From NCBI RefSeq assembly GCF_003355005.1, contig NZ_CP029985.1, positions 1,975,001-2,039,000 of the forward strand: 64,000 bases of DNA, in the 5' to 3' direction. The notes beneath the pieces are model-generated. The model worked only from the letters and a program-made list of their open reading frames with translations. It searched no databases and was not told the origin of the DNA. Shown piece by piece: positions 23,354 through 32,043 of this stretch (position 1 is its first letter; every line of letters begins with the position of its first letter). The translations under genes and the position numbers were made by a program. Source of the DNA: Sphingomonas sp. FARSPH (GTDB lineage: Bacteria > Pseudomonadota > Alphaproteobacteria > Sphingomonadales > Sphingomonadaceae).

Positions 23354-24597
23354 GCGACAGCGCGATCTGGCATCCCTTCACGCAGCATGGCCTCGGCGAG
23401 CCGATCCCGATGGTGACGCACGCCGCGGGCGCTGCGCTGCATACCGCGGACGGGCGGCGGATCGTCGATGCGATCTCGTCCTGGTGGGTGACGACGCACG
23501 GCCATTGCCACCCGCGCATCGTCGCGGCGATCGCGGCGCAGGCAGCGCGGCTGGACCAGATCATCTTCGCCGGTTGGACGCATCAGCCCGCGCAGGAGGT
23601 GGCGGACGGCTTACGCGCGATCATGCCGCCGGAACTGACGCGCGTCTTCTTTTCCGATTCGGGGTCGACCGCGGTCGAGGTCGCGTTGAAGATGGCGCTC
23701 GGTTACTGGCTGCACCGCGGCGAACCGCGCCATCGCATCCTCGTGCTCGAACACGGTTATCACGGCGATACGATCGGCGCGATGTCGATCGGCGCGCGCG
23801 GCGCGTTCAACCGCGCGTACGAGCCGTTGTTGTTCGACGTCGCGACGATCCCGTTCCCGGCGGAGGGACACGAGCAGGTGACGCTCGATGCGCTTGCCAC
23901 GGCGCTGCGCGACGGTCCCGCCGCACTGATCGTCGAGCCCCTGATCCTCGGGGCGGGCGGCATGTTGACCTATCCGCCGCGCGTACTCGCCGAGATGCGG
24001 CAGATGTGCGCCAATACGGGCGTTTTGTTCGTCGCGGATGAGGTGATGACCGGTTGGGGCCGCACCGGCACGTTGCTCGCGTGCGAGCAGGCGGACGTCG
24101 TGCCCGACATCCTGTGCCTGTCGAAGGGGCTGACCGGCGGCGCGGTGCCGCTGGCGGTGACGATGGCGATCGAGCCGATCTACCAGGCGCATTATGCCGC
24201 CGATCGCAGCCGCATGTTCTTCCATTCGTCCAGCTACACCGCCAATCCGATCGCCTGCGCCGCGGCGGCGGCGAACCTTGCCATATGGCGCGAGGAACCG
24301 GTGCGCGATCGCATCGCGGCGCTAGCGAACGCGCATCGGCGGCGGCTTGCAGCGCTGGCGGAGGTGCCGGGCGTGACCAACGCGCGTCAGCTCGGCACGA
24401 TCGCCGCGGTCGACCTGCCGGGCGGGGAGGGCGGTTATCTATCGGACCGGTCACCCCGGCTGCTGCGCTTCTTCCGCGAGCGCGACCTGCTGCTCCGCCC
24501 GCTCGGTACCACGGTATACGTCATGCCGCCCTATTGTATCGAGGACGACGACCTCGACGCGATCTACGCCGCCATCGGCGAGGCGGCGGGGGTGTAG
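23350..24597 (+). CDS. bioA: adenosylmethionine-8-amino-7-oxononanoate aminotransferase
   Basis: This 415-residue PLP aminotransferase converts 7-keto- to 7,8-diaminopelargonate with SAM as amino donor. It starts with the BioA-typical IWHPFTQHG and WWVTTHGHCHP. It has FSDSGSTAVEVALKMALGYW, HGYHGDTIGAMSIG, VADEVMTGWGRTG and the PLP-lysine in LSKGLTGGAVPL. It is the last gene of bioF-bioD-bioA. bioB and bioC are not in the window, so biotin synthesis needs genes elsewhere. A 99-base palindromic repeat follows the stop codon. Confidence 0.95.
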   Translation: MSDSAIWHPFTQHGLGEPIPMVTHAAGAALHTADGRRIVDAISSWWVTTHGHCHPRIVAAIAAQAARLDQIIFAGWTHQPAQEVADGLRAIMPPELTRVFFSDSGSTAVEVALKMALGYWLHRGEPRHRILVLEHGYHGDTIGAMSIGARGAFNRAYEPLLFDVATIPFPAEGHEQVTLDALATALRDGPAALIVEPLILGAGGMLTYPPRVLAEMRQMCANTGVLFVADEVMTGWGRTGTLLACEQADVVPDILCLSKGLTGGAVPLAVTMAIEPIYQAHYAADRSRMFFHSSSYTANPIACAAAAANLAIWREEPVRDRIAALANAHRRRLAALAEVPGVTNARQLGTIAAVDLPGGEGGYLSDRSPRLLRFFRERDLLLRPLGTTVYVMPPYCIEDDDLDAIYAAIGEAAGV

Positions 24598-24607
24598 CGG
24601 GCGACTA

Positions 24608-24706
24608 GCCCCTCCCCATCAGGGGAGGGGTAGGGGGTGGGGGAGCCTCGCAGAGCGACCGGGTGCGGCGTTCCCCACCCCAACCCCTCCCCTGAAGGGG
24701 AGGGGC
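24608..24706. repeat. palindromic GC-rich intergenic repeat (copy C)
   Basis: The spacer between convergent bioA and the photolyase is almost entirely an inverted repeat. It opens with GCCCCTCCCC-ATCA-GGGGAGGGG and closes with AACCCCTCCCC-TGAA-GGGGAGGGG, with matching CCCCACCCC and GGGGGTGGGG arms. The CCCCTCCCCTGAAGGGGAGG core is identical to that at 46851-46873. It probably also ends transcription from both sides. Confidence 0.75.
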
Positions 24707-24714
24707 TTATCATC

Positions 24715-26205
24715 TTAGATCGGCACCTTCTCGCTCAGATACGGGTCCTTCGGGGGCGTGCGGGGCACGTGCACCTTGATCGCCGGGCGCGCCGCCTGTT
24801 CGGCGAGCCACGCCGGTCCGCCCTTCTGCTTGCGGATCGATGCATCGGTGCGATAGGCGACGAGGCCGTAGATCGGCCGCCGCCCGTAACCCGGTGCGGA
24901 ATCGCCGAAGGCCCAGGCGATATTGCCGTAGGTGGACGGGTCGCGGCCATCCAGGCTGAACCGGTCGTTGAGATAGCAGGCGGTGGCCCAGCCTTCCTCC
25001 GGGCTCGGCGTCATCTGGATCAGCCATTTCGCCCAGAACATGCGCACGTTGTTGTGCATCCAGCCGTCGAGCAGGAACTGCTTCTGACAGGCGTTCCAGC
25101 TTTCGTTGTCCGTTTCGCCATGCACCAGCGCGTGCAGCGTTTCGCGGTTGGGCCGCTCGTCCTGCGCGTGTTCGGCCAGCTCTCGCCGCGCCCAGTCCGG
25201 CAGGCGCGCGTAGCTTTCCGGCACGCGCATCCGACGCGCCTTGTAATGGAACCACTCGCGCCATGTCAGCAGTTCGTCGAGATACTTGCCGCGCTTCTCC
25301 GCCGAGACGTCCGCGCCGCGCACCGCCGCGACGATCTCGCGCGGGCCGACCATGCCGAAATGGAGATAGGGCGAAAGCTCGCTCGCCCCGTCCGCGCGTG
25401 AGGCATCGCCGCGCGCATCGGCGTAGCGCGGCAGCACGACCTCGGCGAGCCGCTGCAGCCGTTCGGTCACCGCAGCGCGCGTCGCGGGGAAGCGCGCAAC
25501 GGGGGGCAGATCGTGGTCGATGGCGAGGCTGGCGACCAGGGCGTCGAGCGCGGCGTCGTCCATCGTGGCGAGGTCGTCCGGCGTGTAGGGCAGCGCGCCG
25601 TCATACGGTGGGCGTTCCGGCTCCTCGTCGTGCCAATCGTACCAATCCTCGCGCACCGCCTCGTGGCGGCGGCGGAAGGCGCTGGTCGCGCGGATGTCCT
25701 GCGCGAGCGCAGCGGGCGGCACGGTGCAGGCGGCGTTGACCGCATAGACGGGGCGGTCGACCTTGTCCGCGACACGCTCCGCCTGCCATTGCGCGACGAA
25801 GGCGGGCTGATCCTCCAGCACCACCGCGGCGGCCCGCGCGGCGAGGCGGTAGACGAGGCCTTTCTCGCGTTTCTCCGAACGGTCGACATAGTGGACGCAC
25901 GCGAGACCACGCTGCCGGCATCCTTTGCCGAGGTCGCGCGACGCGCCGAGGATGAAGCGATGCAGCCGGTCTGAGGCATAGGGATAATCCTCGCGCAGGC
26001 CGTGGTAGACCAGCACCGGCAGCCCCATCGCATTGCCCAGCCGTACCGCGGCGTCGATCACCGGATTGTCGTGCGCGCGCAGCGCCTGTTGCAGCCAGCA
26101 CAGCACGTAATCCGCCTTGGCCGGGGCTTCGCGGTCGTTCATCGCGCGCACGCGCGGCGCCTCGCGCCAGTCGGCCAGCGCCTTGGGAAGGGTATCGGTC
26201 ATCAT
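24715..26205 (-). CDS. class II CPD photolyase / cryptochrome-photolyase family
   Basis: This 496-residue protein has an N-terminal photolyase Rossmann domain (DYVLCWLQQALRAHDNPVID, VYHGLREDYPYAS) and a C-terminal FAD-binding helical domain. Class II hallmarks are ELLTWREWFHYKARR, WNACQKQFLLDGWMHNNVRM, FWAKWLIQMTP and LNDRFSLDGRDPSTYGNIAW. The family repairs UV-induced cyclobutane pyrimidine dimers using light and reduced FAD. The double ATG at 26205/26202 was taken as start; longer in-frame reading lies inside the divergent pncB gene and is not credible. The two genes start only 45 bases apart. A true repair role versus photoreceptor function cannot be told from sequence. Confidence 0.9.
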   Translation of the reverse strand: MMTDTLPKALADWREAPRVRAMNDREAPAKADYVLCWLQQALRAHDNPVIDAAVRLGNAMGLPVLVYHGLREDYPYASDRLHRFILGASRDLGKGCRQRGLACVHYVDRSEKREKGLVYRLAARAAAVVLEDQPAFVAQWQAERVADKVDRPVYAVNAACTVPPAALAQDIRATSAFRRRHEAVREDWYDWHDEEPERPPYDGALPYTPDDLATMDDAALDALVASLAIDHDLPPVARFPATRAAVTERLQRLAEVVLPRYADARGDASRADGASELSPYLHFGMVGPREIVAAVRGADVSAEKRGKYLDELLTWREWFHYKARRMRVPESYARLPDWARRELAEHAQDERPNRETLHALVHGETDNESWNACQKQFLLDGWMHNNVRMFWAKWLIQMTPSPEEGWATACYLNDRFSLDGRDPSTYGNIAWAFGDSAPGYGRRPIYGLVAYRTDASIRKQKGGPAWLAEQAARPAIKVHVPRTPPKDPYLSEKVPI

Positions 26206-26250
26206 CGCCCAACGCTTGCCGCGCGGTTCGGTGTCGGGCAATCCGCCGCG

Positions 26251-27555
26251 ATGGCCGTAACCGACATCGCCACGCGGACGTGGGACCATAATTGGCGCCT
26301 CGACCCGATCGTGCGCAGCCTGCTCGACACCGATTTCTACAAATTGCTGATGCTGCAGATGATCCGGCATCTGCATGGCGACGTCGCCGCGACCTTCCGC
26401 CTGATCAACCGGACGACTGAGGTCCGGCTCGCCGATGTGATCGACGAAGGCGAGCTTCGTGCGCAGCTCGATCATGCCCGTACGCTGCGTTTCACCAAGA
26501 AGGAACTGATCTGGCTGGCGGGCAACAGCTTCTACGGCCGCGCCCAGATGTTCGCGCCGGACTTCATCGCCTGGCTCGCCGATTTCCGCCTGTCGTCCTA
26601 TCACCTGCAAACCGTCGACGGGCAGTTCGAGCTGACGTTCGAGGGGCCGTGGACGCATACGACGATGTGGGAAATCCCCGCGCTCGCCATCGTCAACGAG
26701 CTGCGCGCGCGCGCCGCCTTACGCGACAAGGGCCGCTTCGCGCTCGACGTCCTCTACGCCCGCGCCAAGGCGAAGCTGTGGGACAAGGTGGAGCGGCTGC
26801 GCGACCTGCCCGATCTCGTCCTGTCGGATTTCGGCACACGGCGTCGGCACGGATTCCTGTGGCAGCGCTGGTGCGTCGAGGCGTTGAAGGAGGGGCTGGG
26901 CAACCGCATGGTCGGCACGTCGAACGTGCTGCTGGCGATGGACAACGATCTGGAGGCGATCGGCACCAATGCGCACGAACTGCCGATGGTGCTCGCCGCG
27001 CTCGCCGGCACGGACGAAGCGATCGCCGACGCGCCCTATCGCGTGCTCGCCGAATGGCAGGCGCATTATGCCGGCAACCTGCTGGTCGTATTGCCCGATG
27101 CGTTCGGGACGGAGGCGTTCCTGCGCGATGCGCCCGCCTGGGTCGCGGACTGGACCGGCTTTCGCCCCGACAGCGCGCCGCCGATCGCCGCGGGGGAGCG
27201 GATCATCTGCTGGTGGCAGAAGCACGGGCAGGACCCGCGCACCAAGCTGCTGATCTTCTCGGACGGCATGGACGTCGACAGTATCGAGCGCGTCTATCAC
27301 CATTTCCACGGGCGCGTCCGGATGAGCTTCGGTTGGGGCACCAACCTGACCAACGACTTTCGCGGCTGCGATCCCGACGGGCTGCCGGGACTCGAGCCGA
27401 TTTCGCTCGTCGCCAAGGTGGTGAGCGCGAATGGCCGGCCAGCGGTGAAGCTGTCGGACAATCCCGAAAAAGCGACCGGCGATCCCGCCGAAATCGCACG
27501 GTATCTGCGTATCTTCGGCGACGAGGGAAGGGCGCCGGCGGCGGTCCGCGTCTGA
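26251..27555 (+). CDS. pncB: nicotinate phosphoribosyltransferase
   Basis: This 434-residue enzyme makes nicotinate mononucleotide from nicotinate and PRPP in NAD salvage. It starts at the ATG just before IATRTWDHNWRLDPIVRSLL; the family hallmark SLLDTDFYKLLMLQMI follows near residue 25. Other typical segments are FEGPWTHTTMWEIPALAIV, VLSDFGTRRRHGFLWQ with the active-site His, MVGTSNVLLAMD and LLIFSDGMDVDSI. The length matches the bacterial PncB type. It is monocistronic, divergent from the photolyase and followed by a composite repeat. Confidence 0.95.
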   Translation: MAVTDIATRTWDHNWRLDPIVRSLLDTDFYKLLMLQMIRHLHGDVAATFRLINRTTEVRLADVIDEGELRAQLDHARTLRFTKKELIWLAGNSFYGRAQMFAPDFIAWLADFRLSSYHLQTVDGQFELTFEGPWTHTTMWEIPALAIVNELRARAALRDKGRFALDVLYARAKAKLWDKVERLRDLPDLVLSDFGTRRRHGFLWQRWCVEALKEGLGNRMVGTSNVLLAMDNDLEAIGTNAHELPMVLAALAGTDEAIADAPYRVLAEWQAHYAGNLLVVLPDAFGTEAFLRDAPAWVADWTGFRPDSAPPIAAGERIICWWQKHGQDPRTKLLIFSDGMDVDSIERVYHHFHGRVRMSFGWGTNLTNDFRGCDPDGLPGLEPISLVAKVVSANGRPAVKLSDNPEKATGDPAEIARYLRIFGDEGRAPAAVRV

Positions 27556-27562
27556 CCCAGGT

Positions 27563-27702
27563 CCTCCCCTGCTATGCAGGGGAGGGGGACCGCCGCCGAA
27601 GGCGGTGGTGGAGGGGCAGCCCACGCACGTCGCTCTGTTGGGCTGCCCCTCCACCACCCGGCTGCGCCGGGCGGTCCCCCTCCCCGCGGAGCGGGTAGGA
27701 GG
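27563..27702. repeat. composite palindromic intergenic repeat (copy A)
   Basis: This 140-base element fills the space between convergent pncB and treY. Its nested inverted repeats are CTCCCCTG-CTATG-CAGGGGAG, CCGCCG-AAGG-CGG, and GGTGGTGGAGGGGCAGCC against GGCTGCCCCTCCACCA, followed by CCCGGCTGCGCCGGG and a GGTCCCCCTCC tail. Copy B at 48716-48859 matches it outside a variable middle. It may terminate transcription from both sides. Confidence 0.85.
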
Positions 27703-30021
27703 TTACGCGATCTCGAACCATATTGGCCGGTCGGCGAACAGCACGATTGCCGCCCGCTCGCCGTCCGCGAACTGGACCGTCGCGTCGGGAACGTCGACGC
27801 CGCGGATCAACGCCGCGACCTTCAGCGTGCGGCCGCCAGCCCGCCGCTCGAACGCCACGATCCGGTCGCTGCCGGTGACCTCGACGGGCCGATAGTCGCC
27901 GTCGGTGAACACCGTCGGGTCCGCACGCCGCAGCGCCAGCAGGTCGGCGATCAGCTGCATCTTGGCCGGCATGCCTTCGGCGAGCAACCGCTCGCGCATG
28001 GCGTAATCCACCGGTCGGCGATTGTCCGGATCGACCAGGCTGAGGTCGGTGAGCTCGGTGCCCTGGTATAGGTCCGGCACGCCCGGCACAGTGTAGCGCA
28101 ATAGCGTCTGGACGATCGTGTTCGCGCGCGCCGCCGGCGCGAGCGCGGCGACATAGTCCGCCAGTTCCTGCACGAACGCGGCATCGGCGAGCAAATCGTC
28201 GACCAGCCCCGCCGCTTCCTCCTCATAGGCTTCGTCGGGCGCCTCCCACGACGAGCGCAGCTTGCCTTCGCGCAGCGCCTTTTGCTGCCACGCCTTGACC
28301 CGCTCGGCCAGGTCGTCCGCTGCGCCGTCTACGGGCCACACGCCGACCAGCGTCTGCAACAGCATGTAGCGGTCGTCCGCCACCACCTCGTGATCCGCGT
28401 GCAGCCGCATCCAGCGATCGGCGTGGCCAACCCATGTCGCAGGATCGGTGCTGAGCACGGCGAGCCGCGCGCGCATGTCCTCGCCGCGCTTGTGGTCGTG
28501 CGTCGCGGTCGTCAGCATCGCATGCGGCACGTGGCGCGCCCGCTCGTGCATCGCCTCGTGAAATGCGTCGAGCGATATCCCGAGCGTTTCCGCGTCGGCG
28601 CCGACATCGTTACGACTGATCAGGCGGCCGTAGCGGTAAAAAGCGGTGTCCTCGACCGCCTTCGCGGCGATCGGTGCGGACAATTGCTGGAAACGGCGGA
28701 CCGCCTCCGCGGCGAGCGCGGTGTCACCGGGGCCGTCGCCCGCCAGCCACGCCAGAACCAGGTCGGTGACCGCATCCTCTCCCGGCGGGATCAATCCCTC
28801 GACCCGCTCGCGGACGATCGCGCGCGTCCGTGCATCCTGCGCCGGCGCCGCATCGCCGGTGCCGTATGTGCGGTAGACCGGGAACACCCACAGCAGTCGC
28901 TCGATCGCACGGCGCAGCATCGCGCGCGTGATCCCGTCGCCCTCCGCGCTCGATGTCGCCAGCGCGGCGAAGGCGGCGATGCAGCCGTCGAGCTGGCCCG
29001 CGAACTGCCACGACAGCATGTCCTGCCGCGCCTCGAACTCCTCGACCGCGAAGAATTCGCCGCGTCGGCTGATCCGGTCCCACGCTTCGGCAAGTGCGAG
29101 CGCACCCGCGGGATCGTGGAGCAACGTGCTCACCTGTTCCATGAAGTCGTAGCCGCTGGTGCCGTCGACGCCCCAGCCGACCGGCTGCGGCTCGCCGACG
29201 CCCAGGATCTTCTCGATGACGATCCAGGCGTCGGGGCCGAGCCGCGCGCGCAGCGACTGGCAATAGCCGATCGGATCGGTCAGCCCGTCGACATGGTCGA
29301 CGCGCACGCCGTCGATCAGCCCCTCGTCGTGCAGCCGGAAATAGAGCGCGTGCGTCTTGGCGAACACCGCCGGGTCCTCGATCCGCACGCCGGCGAGGTC
29401 GTTGACGGTGAAGAAGCGCCGCCAGTTGAGCTCGTCATTGGCGACGCGCCATGATGCCAGCCGGTAATGCTGGCGGTCGAGCAGTTCGGCGAGTGGCATG
29501 CGATCCGCCGCCGCCTGGTCCGCATCGCGGATCGGGAAGCGATGTTCGCCATAGGCGACGAGGACCCAGCGCCCGCCGTCGCGCGACAGCGTCAGGTCGC
29601 CGTCGGCGAGCACCTGTGACAGCGGCGCGCCGAGCACGGGCAGCACGATCCTCTCGCGCCAGTCGATGTCGAACACCGCGGCATGCTCGCTCGCCTGGCC
29701 CTTGGCCAGCACGTCGTTCCACCAGGCGTTGCCGCCCGCGACGCCCATGTGGTTGGGCACGATGTCGATGACGATGCCCATCCCGCGTGCCTTCGCCGCG
29801 GTCGCCAGCGCGCGGAACGCCTCTTCGCCGCCCAGTTCCGGATTGATCCGCGTCGGGTCGACCACGTCGTATCCGTGCATCGATCCCGCCGCTGCGACGG
29901 TGATCGGCGACGCGTAGACATGGCTGATCCCCAGCGCATCGAGATAGGGGAGCAGGCGCTCGGCGTCCGCGAAGCCGAAACCTTTGTGAAACTGAAAGCG
30001 ATAGGTGGCGCGCGGCGTCAT
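27703..30021 (-). CDS. treY: malto-oligosyltrehalose synthase
   Basis: This 772-residue GH13 enzyme turns the reducing-end glucose of a maltodextrin into a trehalosyl group by transglycosylation. The start codon precedes PRATYRFQFHKGFGF, the normal TreY beginning, and YLDALGISHVYASPI follows. Catalytic segments are the nucleophile Asp in GVRVDHVDGL, the Glu in VIEKILGVGE and the Asp in TATHDHKRGED. The start overlaps the malQ stop (ATGA). Together with TreZ at 32044 it releases trehalose from glycogen-derived chains. It is the last gene of the run, ending directly at the composite repeat. Confidence 0.95.
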   Translation of the reverse strand: MTPRATYRFQFHKGFGFADAERLLPYLDALGISHVYASPITVAAAGSMHGYDVVDPTRINPELGGEEAFRALATAAKARGMGIVIDIVPNHMGVAGGNAWWNDVLAKGQASEHAAVFDIDWRERIVLPVLGAPLSQVLADGDLTLSRDGGRWVLVAYGEHRFPIRDADQAAADRMPLAELLDRQHYRLASWRVANDELNWRRFFTVNDLAGVRIEDPAVFAKTHALYFRLHDEGLIDGVRVDHVDGLTDPIGYCQSLRARLGPDAWIVIEKILGVGEPQPVGWGVDGTSGYDFMEQVSTLLHDPAGALALAEAWDRISRRGEFFAVEEFEARQDMLSWQFAGQLDGCIAAFAALATSSAEGDGITRAMLRRAIERLLWVFPVYRTYGTGDAAPAQDARTRAIVRERVEGLIPPGEDAVTDLVLAWLAGDGPGDTALAAEAVRRFQQLSAPIAAKAVEDTAFYRYGRLISRNDVGADAETLGISLDAFHEAMHERARHVPHAMLTTATHDHKRGEDMRARLAVLSTDPATWVGHADRWMRLHADHEVVADDRYMLLQTLVGVWPVDGAADDLAERVKAWQQKALREGKLRSSWEAPDEAYEEEAAGLVDDLLADAAFVQELADYVAALAPAARANTIVQTLLRYTVPGVPDLYQGTELTDLSLVDPDNRRPVDYAMRERLLAEGMPAKMQLIADLLALRRADPTVFTDGDYRPVEVTGSDRIVAFERRAGGRTLKVAALIRGVDVPDATVQFADGERAAIVLFADRPIWFEIA

Positions 30022-31925
30022 GCGGGACGGCTTTCGGAAAGAAGGGCGGTTCGCCGCGCGACCTCTGGCCGGGCAAGCAGCGCCGCGGTCGTATCGGGCA
30101 GGCGACGGCGCCAGTTGGGATGTTCGTCGGTCGTGCCGGGCAGATTGGGCTGTTCCTCCAACCCGACCAGATCCTCGATCGGCACGATCAGCAGCGGACA
30201 GGCGGCAGTGGTCGTCAGTGCCAGCGCGGCGTCCACCGCCGGGGCGGGATCGTTGGGCATCGGCCCCGTCGCCACGCCCGCCGCGGTCGCGGCAGTCCAC
30301 AATTTCTTGCGATCGCCGATGCGGCGGACGCGCTCGGCCCCCTCGTCGCCGTCACTCCGCTTCAGCTTGTGCGCCCAGGTGATGTCGCGCCCCGTCCACC
30401 AGCCCGCCAGCGTCGGCGTGTCGTGCGTCCCCGTCATCGCGACCGCGCAGGCGTCCCAACCGGCCGGGTCGGTGAAGGCGCCGTCCGCCGCGCGCTCGAA
30501 CGGCAGCACGCGCATGCCGTAGATCGTGCGCGCCGCCATCGCTTCGCGAAAGCCGGGGGGCACGGTGCCCAGATCCTCGCCGATGACGACCGCGTCGGCG
30601 CGATGCGATTCGATCGCGAGGATACGCAGCAGGTCGTCGAACGGCATCGACAGATAGGCGCCGTCCGCCGCGGTGCCGCCATCGGGGATGACCCAGAGGC
30701 GCTTCAGCCCCAACGCATGGTCGATGCGGATACCGCCGGCATGGCACAAGGTCGCGCGAACGGTGCGGATGAACGCGTCGAACCCGGTGCGGCGCATCGC
30801 GAACGGGCACAAAGCGGTTATGCCCCAATTCTGCCCCTGGGGGCCCAGCGGATCGGGCGGCGCACCGATCGACAGGCCGGTGAGCAGATCGCCGCGCCGG
30901 CTCCACGCCTGCGCTCCGCCCGCGTCCATGCCGACCGCGAGATCCGCGATCAGGCCGACGCGCATCCCCGCATCACGCGCCGCCTGCTGCGCGCGCGCGA
31001 GGCTTTCTGCGCTCAGCCATTGCAGGAAGGCGTAGAAGGTGACGGCGTCGTTCTGCTCTGCGGCGAAGCGTGCGACGGCTGGACCGGCGGGGTCGTGGAA
31101 GGCGGCGGGCCAGTCCTGCCATCCCTTCGCGCCGCCCTGCGCAAAGAAATGCGCGTGCAGCGCGTCGAACCGCGCCTGCGCTTCCAGTTCGGCGCGCTCG
31201 CGGCGCGCCGCCGCGACCCGCGCGTGCACGTCCGGCGAGGCCGCCTCGAACGCGTGGCGCAGCATCGCCAGCCTTGCGGGCAGTGCCTGTGCCCAGTCGA
31301 TCAGCGCCGGGGCATCGCCCGGCGCCGCGACGCCGACCAGCGCCGGCTCGGCGAGCAACGCGTGGTGAAATAGCCGCGAGGAGGGGGCATACGGACTGAA
31401 GCGCGTCGCGTCCGCCGGAAACAGCGCATGCGTCGGGCTGATCGCCAGCGCCGCTGCTCCCGCCGCTCCGAAGGCGCGCGCCGCGTCCGCGAGCGTGCCG
31501 AGATCACCATAGGCCGTCTGGCCATCGCCACGCAGCGCGGGGATCTGCACCGCGGCACCCCATAGCCGTCCCGGCGGCAGCGCCCGGCAGCGTGGTGGCG
31601 CGATGGCAAGGTCGATCACCCGGTCGCCGATGCGCAGCGTGTGGTATCCCGGCCGATCGATCGGCGCGAGCAGGCCGCCCGCGACCGCGACGGCATGTGT
31701 GTCGCCATCCTCGAACGTCAGTGTCGCCGCGCCGTCGCTACCATCGCCCAGATGCACGGGCGTGCCGACATCGGCGCTGACGAACGTCCGTTCGCCGCTG
31801 CGGGTGTCGAGCGTCGCGAGGATCGCGTCCAGCGTTCTGTCCGCGACGATATGGTGCCGGCCGTCGGCATCCTCCCACGTGCGGCACAGGCCGACCGCCG
31901 CGGCACGATCGTGAAGATCCGTCAT
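30018..31925 (-). CDS. malQ: 4-alpha-glucanotransferase (amylomaltase, GH77)
   Basis: This 635-residue GH77 enzyme disproportionates maltodextrins. The first 120 residues are a beta-sandwich-like extension. The catalytic domain begins near WGAAVQIPALRGDGQTAYGD. Conserved segments are the nucleophile Asp in GGIRIDHALGLKRLW, the acid/base Glu in VIGEDLGTVPPGFRE and the third acid in TGTHDTPTLAGWW. It lies between treZ and treY, with a 4-base overlap to treY. It could lengthen short chains that TreY cannot use, an inference from position. It is 118 bases from treZ, so an internal promoter or processing site is possible there. Confidence 0.94.
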   Translation of the reverse strand: MTDLHDRAAAVGLCRTWEDADGRHHIVADRTLDAILATLDTRSGERTFVSADVGTPVHLGDGSDGAATLTFEDGDTHAVAVAGGLLAPIDRPGYHTLRIGDRVIDLAIAPPRCRALPPGRLWGAAVQIPALRGDGQTAYGDLGTLADAARAFGAAGAAALAISPTHALFPADATRFSPYAPSSRLFHHALLAEPALVGVAAPGDAPALIDWAQALPARLAMLRHAFEAASPDVHARVAAARRERAELEAQARFDALHAHFFAQGGAKGWQDWPAAFHDPAGPAVARFAAEQNDAVTFYAFLQWLSAESLARAQQAARDAGMRVGLIADLAVGMDAGGAQAWSRRGDLLTGLSIGAPPDPLGPQGQNWGITALCPFAMRRTGFDAFIRTVRATLCHAGGIRIDHALGLKRLWVIPDGGTAADGAYLSMPFDDLLRILAIESHRADAVVIGEDLGTVPPGFREAMAARTIYGMRVLPFERAADGAFTDPAGWDACAVAMTGTHDTPTLAGWWTGRDITWAHKLKRSDGDEGAERVRRIGDRKKLWTAATAAGVATGPMPNDPAPAVDAALALTTTAACPLLIVPIEDLVGLEEQPNLPGTTDEHPNWRRRLPDTTAALLARPEVARRTALLSESRPA

Positions 31926-32043
31926 AGCGACCCGCCTATCATGCCTGACCGATTAAGCCTTTCGCCGGTCCGCAGATGCCACCGCTCAGGCGCCTGCGGC
32001 ACCGCGGATACCGAACCTGGCCCGGCGTGACGGATCCGCCGGG

